This document shows positions 36,384 through 44,484 of a stretch of 64,000 nucleotides of DNA, piece by piece. How positions within the stretch are numbered: position 1 is the first letter of the stretch; every line of letters starts with the position of its first letter. The position numbers and the translations under genes were made by a program. Source of the stretch: Ruminococcus flavefaciens 007c (lineage in GTDB: Bacteria; Bacillota; Clostridia; Oscillospirales; Ruminococcaceae). Below the pieces are notes generated by a model, which was not told where the DNA came from, ran no database searches, and saw only the letters and a program-made list of their open reading frames with translations. The stretch spans positions 1 through 64,000 of the forward strand of contig NZ_ATAX01000007.1 of assembly GCF_000571935.1 (NCBI RefSeq), in the 5' to 3' direction.

Positions 36384-37358
36384 TTACTTGCTTTTTACGG
36401 CTTTGTTTTTCTTCCTTTTCAGCTCAGGATAAGAATACCATTTTATCTTTACCAGCAGTCCGTAGAAGATATGATAATTGAAGTTCTCAAGCTCCTCATC
36501 GGTAAGCCTTGTGCCGTTGGAATGGCAGTACTCCCACCTGAGTATGTCCGAAAGCTCGTTCATATCCCTTTCAAAGGGCTCGATTATCCTTCGTCCCACC
36601 GCACGGTCGGAATTGACCACCTCTTCGTAGGAAGGCAGCTCCGGCGTACAGCTAAGAAGAGTTTTCACGCTGAGAGTATCGGCGTTCTTCTTGAAGTAAT
36701 TCATTTTTTTGTGTTCTGCTATTTTTTTCAGGAAATAGTAGCTGTTCGGGTTTTTCTTAAGATTGATCCTGAAAAGCTTTTCGGGATAGTGCATGACCGG
36801 CATGGTCTTCATTATTATGAAAAACTCGGGGCTGAACGTAAAGAAAATGATATTGTTCTTTATCTTAACGTCACTGCACAGCTTTATATCCTGCATACTC
36901 TGTTCTCTGTTCGAGGACTTCTGGAAGCTGACGCGCATATTAAGCAGCGTTTTCAGGTCGGAATTCACCTGTTTTCGCATCTCTGTAGTATTTTTCAGCT
37001 CGCACATCCTCATATATTCATCAAGGGAAAGGGATACGCTCTGTTCCTTGGATCCCATTTCCGTGAACTTTATCATCAGTGCGTCGGCAAGTCGGTGAGT
37101 GGTGGTTTTTAGGCCGGAACCGAGATCCGAGATATGTGCGAAGGACAGCTTGAGATTGTCCTTCTCTATACAGATCGTACCGTCCTCGGTATCCTCCACC
37201 GTCTTTTTAGTCACTTTCAGTGTGGAAAGCTTGTTCATTGCTGAAGACTGCTTCATAATCCTGAAAGCGTTTCTTGAAACAGAATTGACCTGCAGACTGG
37301 TCTCTAAGACTTTTCCGACAGATGATGATATACCGTCAATTCCTTTTTCGTAAGCCAT
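36384..37358 (-). CDS. Protein resembling plasmid/ICE replication initiators (tandem winged-helix)
   Basis: 324 residues. Two winged-helix halves can be drawn: about 70-160 (THRLADALMIKFTEMG, then QSVSLSLDEYMRMCELK) and about 170-290 (KNNIIFFTFSPEFFIIMK, LFRINLKKNPNSYYFLKKIA, LPSYEEVVNSDRAVGRRIIE, EPFERDMNELSDILRWEYC). From memory these blocks match replication initiator proteins of Firmicute plasmids and conjugative elements. A search is needed to confirm. It is embedded in the T7SS operon, starting in a TAATG overlap with the upstream gene, with no plasmid genes around. Basic C-terminus (KRKKNKAVKSK). I infer a DNA-binding regulator, possibly of the 22-bp arrays. Confidence 0.6.
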   Translation of the reverse strand: MAYEKGIDGISSSVGKVLETSLQVNSVSRNAFRIMKQSSAMNKLSTLKVTKKTVEDTEDGTICIEKDNLKLSFAHISDLGSGLKTTTHRLADALMIKFTEMGSKEQSVSLSLDEYMRMCELKNTTEMRKQVNSDLKTLLNMRVSFQKSSNREQSMQDIKLCSDVKIKNNIIFFTFSPEFFIIMKTMPVMHYPEKLFRINLKKNPNSYYFLKKIAEHKKMNYFKKNADTLSVKTLLSCTPELPSYEEVVNSDRAVGRRIIEPFERDMNELSDILRWEYCHSNGTRLTDEELENFNYHIFYGLLVKIKWYSYPELKRKKNKAVKSK

Positions 37359-38290
37359 TATTCTCTCCTATCGGACAACAATATTTTTATGAGCTCGTTC
37401 ATTGACGTGCGGAATACCGACAGATCAAAGAGCTCGCTCCTGACGATCTCTATCTTTTCTTCCGAGATAGTGAGCTCGTCAAGATCTATGGGTCGGAAAA
37501 TAAGCGAAAGTATACGCTTTTTGTTCTCGTATTCCTCTCCTTCACCTGCGATCTCATTTTCCATTGCTTCGCGCTGTCTGTTAAGATCCTTGAGCTGTGA
37601 TATGAGTTCCTGTGTATCCGTGCAGAATACAGTAAACTCGGGTATATCTATCCTGTCAGCGATAAGCTCGAAGAGCTTATTGTAAGCGTTCTGGTATCTC
37701 AGACCTCCGAGCATGAGGTCATTCCGGAAATAGCTGAGCTTGTCCTGCATGGTCTCGGCGTGTTCAAGGCTCATCATCTCCTGGAAGCAGTCGATCTCCG
37801 GCTCGATGAAATGATCGTTCACATCGAGACATTTGGGTCTGCATGGGAAATTATTCGCAACTATGGCGACTCCTCTGAGTCTTGCAAGCTCTCCCGGAGC
37901 ACGCATTTCCTTGAACTGTGTCTCTGTCATTATCATAGGCAGCAGCTCTATCATCCTTCTGGCGTGTTCGACCTGCTGAGCCTGTGTCATATACATGAGC
38001 AGACGGCAGAAGCCGTTCTGTGCCTGCTGGTTATAGGCATAGGACATGGCCTGAGCATACTTCACGAAATTCTGGAGCTGAACATAGCACTCCAGGTCGT
38101 CAGCCTCCTCGTATGAGTCTATATTCTCCGTAAGAGAATCCAGCTCCTCCTGTGAGAGGGGGGTATAGTCCTCGAAGCCCTCCTCGCCTATCTGCTTTTT
38201 GAACATACAAATATCGTTGGAGATTATGAGCTTGCCGATGTCTTCACCTGTTACTTCGTTTTTTTTCAAAAGATCGTCAATAAAAACCAT
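37358..38290 (-). CDS. Helical T7SS-locus protein of unknown function
   Basis: 310 residues, acidic, mostly α-helical, no signal peptide or membrane segment, family not recognised. A central Cys/Pro stretch (NNFPCRPKCLDVNDHFIEPE) could bind metal or form a disulphide. A predicted coiled coil lies at about 225-255 (DLNRQREAMENEIAGEGEEY). Its stop overlaps the start of the initiator-like gene (TAATG), implying coupled translation and perhaps a complex. AGGTGATGAA precedes the ATG. Its position in the regulatory half of the operon, beside PP2C and FHA genes, suggests a regulatory or adaptor role, which is inference. Confidence 0.6.
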   Translation of the reverse strand: MVFIDDLLKKNEVTGEDIGKLIISNDICMFKKQIGEEGFEDYTPLSQEELDSLTENIDSYEEADDLECYVQLQNFVKYAQAMSYAYNQQAQNGFCRLLMYMTQAQQVEHARRMIELLPMIMTETQFKEMRAPGELARLRGVAIVANNFPCRPKCLDVNDHFIEPEIDCFQEMMSLEHAETMQDKLSYFRNDLMLGGLRYQNAYNKLFELIADRIDIPEFTVFCTDTQELISQLKDLNRQREAMENEIAGEGEEYENKKRILSLIFRPIDLDELTISEEKIEIVRSELFDLSVFRTSMNELIKILLSDRRE

Positions 38291-38329
38291 TTCATCACCT
38301 GTTTTCCCATTATCGGGCCTTTCCTGACC

Positions 38330-38476
38330 TTACTGTATCCTTACGGAATAAGGATCTCCGTGCATGACTGTCATATCATCTGTTATTACAAAATCATCCG
38401 TACTGTCCGCCGGCACCGTTGCGGTGCACGAAGCGTCGGATTCGATATGGATACCTGTACAGCTGTTGATCTCCAT
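38330..38476 (-). CDS. 48-residue acidic small protein in the T7SS operon
   Basis: A complete small gene: ATG 38476 with AGGAG 8 bp upstream, 48 codons and TAA at 38330. It begins MEINSCTGIHIESDASCTAT and ends HGDPYSVRIQ. It is strongly acidic with two Cys 11 residues apart, and has no membrane segment. It fills the gap between PP2C (stop 38501) and the 310-residue gene (start 38290), spacing typical for a true operon member. Easily missed by length cut-offs. The function is unknown; an adaptor or inhibitor of the phosphatase/FHA module is one possibility. Confidence 0.6.
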   Translation of the reverse strand: MEINSCTGIHIESDASCTATVPADSTDDFVITDDMTVMHGDPYSVRIQ

Positions 38477-38500
38477 AATTTTTCTCCTGTTGCAATTGCG

Positions 38501-39277
38501 TCAGTCCGAATACTTCACTGCCAGAGCCGTGATATTGTCTTCCTCACTGCGTTCTATATCCAGCCTCATAAGGTATTCAAGACCTGCCTTCATCTTTTCA
38601 CTGTCATCTGCCCGCGACGGAGACATTATTCCGCATATCTCCTCTTTGGTTATCTGCCTGCGGAAGCCGTCCGAGCATATAAGATAAACACATTCCGTCT
38701 CGGGCTTATGGAGCATATAATCGTACATCCTGTCCCTCGCTCCTGCGCCGATGCAGTTGGTTATCTGGTTCTGACGCTTATCGAAGCGTGCTGATTCCTC
38801 AGTGATTATGCCTCTCCTGATCTCCTCGCCGACCACAGAATGATCCATTGTTACCACCTCGGCGGTATGATCGTATATCTTGTAAAGCCGAGTATCGCCC
38901 ACATGGGCTATCATGGCCGTATCAAGATAGGTATCTATCAGCAGAGAGGTAAAGGTAGTACCCATTACCTTTCCGTTGACGCTTTCCTTGTTTATATCAT
39001 TGTTTATACTGTGAAGCCTCCTGTCAAGGCTACTCCTTATATCAAGAGCTCCGCTGCCCGAACGCAGCAGGGACGGATAGACGTTCTCGAACCAATCCGA
39101 TACCGAGCCTATCACACAGGAGCTTGCCTTCTCTCCGTCAGCCAGTCCGCCGATGCCGTCGCAGACCGCGGCAAAAAGGATCTCTCTGCCCTTATATCTG
39201 GCAGTTTTTATCATCAGAGCGTCCTGATTCACCTTTCTGACAGCTCCCTCAGTGGTCGCATAAGAATACTCAAACAT
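38501..39277 (-). CDS. PP2C-family Ser/Thr protein phosphatase
   Basis: 258 residues, soluble. The motifs are complete: NQD (17-19), VCDGIGG with metal-binding Asp40/Gly41, VGDTRLY, ICSDGF and EDN (246-248). It dephosphorylates Ser/Thr in the presence of Mn/Mg. It lies 17 bp after the FHA-protein gene, and essC also has an FHA domain, so it probably reverses phosphorylation that FHA domains read. No Ser/Thr kinase gene is in this window; the matching kinase must be elsewhere. Size and motif order match PrpC/Stp enzymes. Confidence 0.9.
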   Translation of the reverse strand: MFEYSYATTEGAVRKVNQDALMIKTARYKGREILFAAVCDGIGGLADGEKASSCVIGSVSDWFENVYPSLLRSGSGALDIRSSLDRRLHSINNDINKESVNGKVMGTTFTSLLIDTYLDTAMIAHVGDTRLYKIYDHTAEVVTMDHSVVGEEIRRGIITEESARFDKRQNQITNCIGAGARDRMYDYMLHKPETECVYLICSDGFRRQITKEEICGIMSPSRADDSEKMKAGLEYLMRLDIERSEEDNITALAVKYSD

Positions 39278-39294
39278 CCTGTATCCTCCGGGAC

Positions 39295-40686
39295 TCAGTT
39301 CTCTATATTGAACGTATACTTCTCACCTGAAATTATGAGCGAACAGCCGGAAAACAGTTCTGCCTTGCTGCCCGCAGTTATATCAAGCCCCTCAAAATCA
39401 AGGGAGCTGCACGAAATGTTCTCCACGAACAAACCCTTTCTGTCTCCGACAGCTTCGCAGGTTATCACCATACCCGCCACATCATCGCTTCTGAAGGGGA
39501 AGCTCATTATCCTTATCATGGAATTATCCGAATTCTTTGTAAGGTATGCCAGAGCCTTTCCGCTGCTTTCGGCCTTTGCGGGCGCCGGACTGCTGCCGTC
39601 GTGTCTTCTCGCTACGACCACAGTTCTGGATGACTCTTCATCGTCGGAACCGTCGTTCCTTGTTACGTAGAAGGTATAGCAGAAGCGGTCAAAGTACAGC
39701 TTGTCGCCGTTTCTGATCTCTTCCGAAGTTATCCTGTTGTTCTCGTCATTGAGATATGTACCGTTAGAGGAAGTATCATTTATATAGTATCTTCCGCCCA
39801 TCTCGCTTATGACAGCGTGTTCTCCAGATACGGTAGGCTGCTCTATGACAAGGTCTTTTTTCTTGTTTCTGCCGATACTGAAGGGGAAGTTCTCGATGTC
39901 GTACCTGTTTCCGCTTTCATCAGTAAGAAAAGCCTCTGCCTTTCTGAGGCGGACTACCGTATTGCTTGAGGATTCCATATCGTCAGGCTGAGGGCGGGCT
40001 ATCTGCGCATTTATCGGGAAGCCAGCATTTTCGGCCTTTTCGGGTGCGCTGCTCTGATTGATGCCCGTACCCTTTTCAATGCCGTTCATGTGATTTGAAT
40101 TGAAGAAATGCAGCAGCGAATCGGGCGAGAAGAAATTCTTGCCCCGCTTTTTGGAAGATCCCTGGAAGCTCGCAAGGTACTTCTCGTAGTTATTCATGTA
40201 ATTTCCGTCGGTAATAATAAGATTTTTTGCGCACTTATGCATCTTCATAAGGCATTTCGGCACATCATCGCACACATAATGCTGATTGTTGAGGGGAATG
40301 TATATCATCATCACCTTTTTCAGCACGTTGTGATAATACATATACTTCGGATCGCATATGAGGTTGTCATAGGAAAAATGTGATTTCTGACAGAAGGAGA
40401 ATATCTTCTGTATCCCCGATATTATCTCAAAATACTGATCCTGGCGCATTTCGGTCTTGAGGTACTCCGAAAGGGCGGTAAGGCCGCTTATATCATAGCC
40501 TATCTTGTTGGTATTGGCTGTTTTCGTACACTGAAACGGTAAGAAGTATTCACGGTACGCCTCGCTCTCGAGAGTCTGTACCTGAGTATAGTTTATTGCC
40601 TCTTTTCTTCCGACTGAAAACACAAGATAAGTCTTGTTTTCCGAATATACTGTCTTGAATGCTAATAAACTCTTTATGGGATTCAT
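39295..40686 (-). CDS. DUF6382 + FHA domain protein, first gene of the T7SS operon
   Basis: 463 residues from ATG 40686 (CAGGAGG 8 bp upstream; a GTG one codon before is less likely). The N-terminal half (about 1-190) matches my memory of the DUF6382 domain, with a fold perhaps derived from a pseudokinase as in EssB. A Ser/Pro-rich linker is followed by a classical FHA domain (about 263-345, FSIGRNKKKDLVI, SGEHAVIS, SSNGTYLN), a second linker, and a C-terminal β domain with FHA-like length. FHA domains bind phosphothreonine. No transmembrane segment, unlike true EssB. It is the first gene after a strong promoter and a 250-nt leader with a terminator hairpin. Confidence 0.75.
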   Translation of the reverse strand: MNPIKSLLAFKTVYSENKTYLVFSVGRKEAINYTQVQTLESEAYREYFLPFQCTKTANTNKIGYDISGLTALSEYLKTEMRQDQYFEIISGIQKIFSFCQKSHFSYDNLICDPKYMYYHNVLKKVMMIYIPLNNQHYVCDDVPKCLMKMHKCAKNLIITDGNYMNNYEKYLASFQGSSKKRGKNFFSPDSLLHFFNSNHMNGIEKGTGINQSSAPEKAENAGFPINAQIARPQPDDMESSSNTVVRLRKAEAFLTDESGNRYDIENFPFSIGRNKKKDLVIEQPTVSGEHAVISEMGGRYYINDTSSNGTYLNDENNRITSEEIRNGDKLYFDRFCYTFYVTRNDGSDDEESSRTVVVARRHDGSSPAPAKAESSGKALAYLTKNSDNSMIRIMSFPFRSDDVAGMVITCEAVGDRKGLFVENISCSSLDFEGLDITAGSKAELFSGCSLIISGEKYTFNIEN

Positions 40687-40753
40687 CACAAAAACCTCCT
40701 GATATGCTTATAAAAGCCCGTAGGTATGCCCCGGGCGGAATTCACTCCGTTAA

Positions 40754-40780
40754 CAAAAAATGCGGGGACACTTCCCCGCA
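40754..40780 (-). terminator. Leader terminator, candidate attenuator of the T7SS operon
   Basis: Minus strand TGCGGGGA-AGTG-TCCCCGCA followed by TTTTTTG, about 155 nt after the expected transcription start and 70 nt before the first ATG. Just upstream, CGGATC-AGGC-GATCCG (40819-40804) and a further GATCC can pair in alternative ways. It matches no riboswitch class I can name. Confidence 0.55.
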
Positions 40781-40942
40781 CACTCCGATAGGATCATCAT
40801 CTCCGGATCGCCTGATCCGAAAAGGTACAAAGCCGGATTTATCCTGCCGAAATATTACATCGTGTGTCAGGGAAATTCATAGTAAAACAACTGCCCGTGC
40901 CCCTTCAAATGCCTGTCTCTGCGTTATTTATACATTAGTTAT

Positions 40943-40971
40943 ATTATACGTCAAAGTCTACTGATTGTCAA
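40943..40971 (-). promoter_or_regulatory. Promoter of the main T7SS operon
   Basis: Minus strand TTGACA (40971-40966), 17-bp spacer, TATAAT (40948-40943). The leader to the first start codon is about 250 nt. This and the divergent promoter at 41022 account for the gap 40687-41098. Confidence 0.8.
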
Positions 40972-41021
40972 CATACATATTTTTAAAATATAAAGTTGCT
41001 TTTTTTCTGATTATTTGTATA

Positions 41022-41050
41022 TTGAATTAAATTAATTGTTATGCTATAAT
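41022..41050 (+). promoter_or_regulatory. Promoter of the lipoprotein at 41099
   Basis: TTGAAT (41022-41027), 17-bp spacer, TATAAT (41045-41050) with a TGC extension. A 16-bp block, TTTAAAATATAAAGTT (40982-40997), just upstream is identical to 44807-44822 before the caspase-like lipoprotein gene. Confidence 0.7.
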
Positions 41051-41098
41051 ACTGTCAGTATCACGATCACGATATAATAATTACAAAAGGTGATAAAC

Positions 41099-41704
41099 AT
41101 GAAAGGAAAAAACATTATTCTTGCTGCTGTTATGTCTTCCATGGCATTTACGGCTATGGGCTGCAGTTCAAACAATGCGCCTTCGGATACGGCTGAAACG
41201 ACTGCCGCAGTTACAGAAGCCTCTTCCGCAGAGATAACCTCCGAAGCAGAGATCACCTCGGAGGCTGACAGCAAAGAGACCACCTCTGCTGACGTGACAA
41301 CAGATGCCGCTGCCGAGGCCACAGAGGCTCCCGCAGAAGGTACTGCCGGCAGCGAAAATCTCTCGGCTCCCACAAACAAAGAGGTGCTCAGAGCAGTCAA
41401 CGAAGCTTTCGGCATAATCAGTGACAAGTCCTTTGAGGACGATATAAAGAGCGCACGCAGCTGGAGGCTCATCGGAGAGGACGAGGAGATCAGTGCCGAC
41501 AGTAAGGCGACTCCCGAGTTTCTCCTTACTCTCTGCATGAAAGCTGCTTCCTTCGTAGACAAGGACGCCTCTCTCGACGACATCATAAAGACAGCCGTTG
41601 AGAAGGGCATCATCACGGATACCGACCTCAGCAGGATCGATATGAACAACACCGCAGAATTTATCAAGAATGCCTCTCGCATCTGGGCAAGCAGTGCGTT
41701 CTGA
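41099..41704 (+). CDS. Lipoprotein with a domain shared with the neighbouring 646-residue lipoprotein
   Basis: 201 residues from ATG 41099 (AAAGGTG upstream). Signal peptide with lipobox AMGC, a Thr/Ser/Glu/Ala linker with repeated EITSEA units (about 25-90), then a helical domain of about 100 residues (NKEVLRAVNEAFG … SWRLIGEDEEISADS … FLLTLCMKAASFVD … DIIKTAVEKGIIT). The same pattern opens the protein at 41760-43700 (WLNMVNDAYG … EWGIIGEDEEIDLDA … TLARAAGYAD). The domain resembles S-layer-homology-type repeats in layout but I do not claim the family. It is convergent with the 646-residue gene and near the T7SS genes. Confidence 0.7.
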   Translation: MKGKNIILAAVMSSMAFTAMGCSSNNAPSDTAETTAAVTEASSAEITSEAEITSEADSKETTSADVTTDAAAEATEAPAEGTAGSENLSAPTNKEVLRAVNEAFGIISDKSFEDDIKSARSWRLIGEDEEISADSKATPEFLLTLCMKAASFVDKDASLDDIIKTAVEKGIITDTDLSRIDMNNTAEFIKNASRIWASSAF

Positions 41705-41720
41705 GCCTTATATCCAATCG

Positions 41721-41755
41721 CAAGCGCTTACTGAAAAAGTAAGCGCTTGTTTTTT
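41721..41755. terminator. Bidirectional terminator
   Basis: CAAGCGCTTAC … GTAAGCGCTTG hairpin followed by TTTTTT, between convergent genes ending at 41704 and 41760. Confidence 0.85.
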
Positions 41756-41759
41756 ATCT

Positions 41760-43700
41760 TCAACCCGCATTTTTGACTACTACCGCGCAGTTTGCGAAGT
41801 ATTTTCCGTCCTTTGTTGATACGGAAACACCTGAGTTGCCGTGTGCCACTGCTATGATGTTGCCCTTGGAGTCCACTGTTACAATAGAGGTATCCATCGA
41901 CTTCCATTCCAGATCGGCCTCTGTATAGCCCGAAGGCAGGGATCTGAGCTCAATTGCAGCCGATTCGCCCTCGCATATGGAGATATAGGTGGTCTTTAAT
42001 GAGAATATTCCCTTGGGAAGAGTCGTAGTCTCTTCGTCGGAGGTCTCCTTCTCCTTGTTTTCCTCAAACGTACAGTGAGCAACTCTCTTGCCGTTCTCAT
42101 AGTGCAGGCCTTCCCATTTTATCCTGCTCTTTTCTCCCTCAAGATCAAGAAGCTTCATAACGGGATCAAGACCTGTTGTAGCAGTGACCGCATTGCAGAA
42201 ACGAGCATTCATAAGCACCTTCATGAAGCCGTTCACATCGATGCAGACAAGCTTTTCGCCGTCCTCGGCAGCTCCGTTATGCACCTCAGGCTCGCCGTTC
42301 ACATCAGGGCCGCTGGTTATATCAAGACTTACGAAATCTTCATCGTTGAGGAGATAATCCATTCCTACCGCTATATTCATAGTGGTATATGCCCATGATC
42401 TTCTCTCTGTTCTGATGTCGGTAAGGTCAAGAACAGAATTTACGGTACGGAACTTAGCCCCCTTCATTTCAAAGCCGTTGGTCTCTCCCGTCTTTACCTT
42501 TACGGAAAGCTCGCCCTCTGCATTAACTGCAAGGGAAAGGTCGAGATTAAGTGTAAGTCCGTCGCATATATGTACAGGGACTCTGCCTATCTCCATCGGA
42601 AGCTCGGTAAGGAAGCTTCTTGCTTCGGCTATTGAATACTTTTCACTGCTTTCGTCCTCTGTAGTCTCAAGACTCACATCGGAAATATAATCTGCCGATA
42701 AGAATATCCTCTTTATATCGGGAGCTCCGCTGCCGTTGTCACACCAGTCTATCTTTGTGTTGAGTATGATGTCCTTCAGAGAGAGCTTCACGGTACAGCC
42801 GCTTCCCAGCTGTGCGCTGAAGTCAATGCTGTCATTCTCTTCCGACATGAGCTTTTCCTTATCATAGCCGCTGAAGTTGTTTACAGAACCGCTGTTTTTG
42901 CGGAGAACAGTGACAAATCCGTTCTGTGCAGGCTCGAAACCGTTCAGATCGGCAGGAAAATGTCCCGAAACGTTCACGCTTTTGTATACCTCGCAAAGCG
43001 AAGCAGGCACACACTTAATGTCTGCTGTATCATCACCGTTGTCAACTATTGCTATTACCTTGTATGCAGCCTCATCGCCGTATTTTTCCCCGGGAAGTAC
43101 AAATACCGAATCCTTGTCCAGCCTGTCGGCAGAATCAAGGGGCATCGTTATCGTATCACCTATTATCCTCATATCATCAATACGCAGACTTCTGCTCATA
43201 TCCACCACATTGTCCGCCAGTATTATCTCACGGTGATCTTCAAAATGAGGATGTACCATATCCTCACGGATATTCTCAAGGGCATTCATCGCACTATCGG
43301 GATCCGAAAGATCCTCTCCATCTGTCCTGAGTCCGTGCTCCTGCACAGCACGCTCTATCTCCTCCTGAGAGGAATCGGCGTCTGCGTAGCCTGCGGCTCT
43401 TGCAAGTGTTGATGATACGAAATTATCGTTCACAGGCGCATCAAGGTCGATCTCTTCATCCTCTCCGATTATTCCCCATTCCTTCGCCTCATCAACAGGA
43501 TCGCCGTCATCGCTGCCTGTACCGTATGCGTCATTTACCATATTGAGCCATTCACGGTTAGTCAGTACCTTTTTTGCCGGCTCCTCTATTTTTTCTCCCG
43601 TGAAGAACTCCTGAAGTGAACAGCCTGCCGTTAACGACAGAGATGAAACAAGCACTGCTGCTCCGATTACTGATGATATTATACGCTTAATCTTCATCAT
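41760..43700 (-). CDS. Large lipoprotein with C-terminal Ig-like (Big2) domain, linked to WXG100 pair 2
   Basis: 646 residues. Lipobox LTAGC (Cys at about 27). The N-terminal module (about 45-125) is shared with the lipoprotein at 41099. The middle (about 130-540) is β-rich and unrecognised, with regular two-residue-spaced hydrophobics. A C-terminal Big2-like Ig domain follows (about 570-646, SIVTVDSKGNIIAVAHGNSG). The same Ig layout ends the caspase-like lipoproteins at 44907 and 46778. It starts 72 bp after the second WXG100 pair on the same strand, so it is probably co-expressed with those substrates. Likely an envelope component or effector linked to T7SS (inference). A start one codon later (43697) has better ribosome-site spacing. 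Confidence 0.7.
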   Translation of the reverse strand: MMKIKRIISSVIGAAVLVSSLSLTAGCSLQEFFTGEKIEEPAKKVLTNREWLNMVNDAYGTGSDDGDPVDEAKEWGIIGEDEEIDLDAPVNDNFVSSTLARAAGYADADSSQEEIERAVQEHGLRTDGEDLSDPDSAMNALENIREDMVHPHFEDHREIILADNVVDMSRSLRIDDMRIIGDTITMPLDSADRLDKDSVFVLPGEKYGDEAAYKVIAIVDNGDDTADIKCVPASLCEVYKSVNVSGHFPADLNGFEPAQNGFVTVLRKNSGSVNNFSGYDKEKLMSEENDSIDFSAQLGSGCTVKLSLKDIILNTKIDWCDNGSGAPDIKRIFLSADYISDVSLETTEDESSEKYSIAEARSFLTELPMEIGRVPVHICDGLTLNLDLSLAVNAEGELSVKVKTGETNGFEMKGAKFRTVNSVLDLTDIRTERRSWAYTTMNIAVGMDYLLNDEDFVSLDITSGPDVNGEPEVHNGAAEDGEKLVCIDVNGFMKVLMNARFCNAVTATTGLDPVMKLLDLEGEKSRIKWEGLHYENGKRVAHCTFEENKEKETSDEETTTLPKGIFSLKTTYISICEGESAAIELRSLPSGYTEADLEWKSMDTSIVTVDSKGNIIAVAHGNSGVSVSTKDGKYFANCAVVVKNAG

Positions 43701-43772
43701 AAACCACCTTTATACATTTAATAAATTCTCGCTTATTCCTCACATGAAAGAATAAGCGAGAAAAACAAGCTT

Positions 43773-44087
43773 TTACTGAGGCTTCCTGATGTTTACAACA
43801 TTCTGTGAAGCTATCTGATCCACTACTGCTGCCGGTTCTGCAACGTTCTGAACAAGATATGCGGATACTTTTCTAAGGTATGCGGTAAATTTCTCAAGCT
43901 CCGGCTCAAGAACCGCAAATTTATCCCTCATATCCGTAGCACTCTGTGACTGGTAGATACTTTCCGTGCTCCTGATCTTCTTTCGGAAATCTTCAAGAGT
44001 CTCATTCATACCCGCTGCATACTGACAGAGTCTGTCAGCACATACCCTTATCCCATCGGGATCAACAAATATCTCACGGTTAGCCAT
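43773..44087 (-). CDS. WXG100-superfamily partner protein, pair 2
   Basis: 104 residues from ATG 44087 (AGGAG upstream; a farther start adds seven residues without a ribosome site). Helical, no WXG turn, with a long tail (QNVAEPAAVVDQIASQNVVN). Clear paralogue of 30391-30708. It is encoded 36 bp after the WXG-bearing partner and 72 bp before the large lipoprotein. Expected to be exported as a dimer with its partner by EssC. Confidence 0.83.
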   Translation of the reverse strand: MANREIFVDPDGIRVCADRLCQYAAGMNETLEDFRKKIRSTESIYQSQSATDMRDKFAVLEPELEKFTAYLRKVSAYLVQNVAEPAAVVDQIASQNVVNIRKPQ

Positions 44088-44123
44088 ATACGCCGCTCCT
44101 TTCACCACCTATGAGCTTTCAGG

Positions 44124-44441
44124 TCAAAAACAGCAATTCTGATCCGCCTGCGCCCTGCTGTCCTCCATACGAGCTTCATGTGCGTTGGCGGTATTCCTCA
44201 GAAATGATGCGTAATCGCTCATGGCCAGACGCATAGTATCGAAGAAATGCTTCATATCCCCTACTTTTCCCCTGAAAGCCTCAGAATCCTCGCCCTTCCA
44301 GCATGAAGAGAGCTCACCTTCTATCATAGCGTACATCTGAGTATATTCGCTGTTGAAATCATCACTGAGCATATCTATCTCAGCAGCCGTCCTGATAATC
44401 TGTTCGGTACCTTCGCTGTAACGAATAGTATTCCCCGGCAT
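44124..44441 (-). CDS. WXG100-family protein (EsxA-like), pair 2
   Basis: 105 residues from ATG 44441 (GGGGGAGG upstream; a start 15 codons earlier lies in the promoter). It has the WKG turn (LSSCWKGEDSEAF) with a Cys before it, unlike pair 1. Paralogue of 30747-31067, sharing IRYSEGT, AEID/AKID and RNTANAHEARMEDS. It ends in a Cys-Cys pair (QNCCF), where pair 1 ends CAFGD. The promoter and array upstream repeat those of pair 1. Confidence 0.87.
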   Translation of the reverse strand: MPGNTIRYSEGTEQIIRTAAEIDMLSDDFNSEYTQMYAMIEGELSSCWKGEDSEAFRGKVGDMKHFFDTMRLAMSDYASFLRNTANAHEARMEDSRAQADQNCCF

Positions 44442-44484
44442 TTTAATATCCTCCCCCGTGTTAAAAACACTTGTAATCATATAC

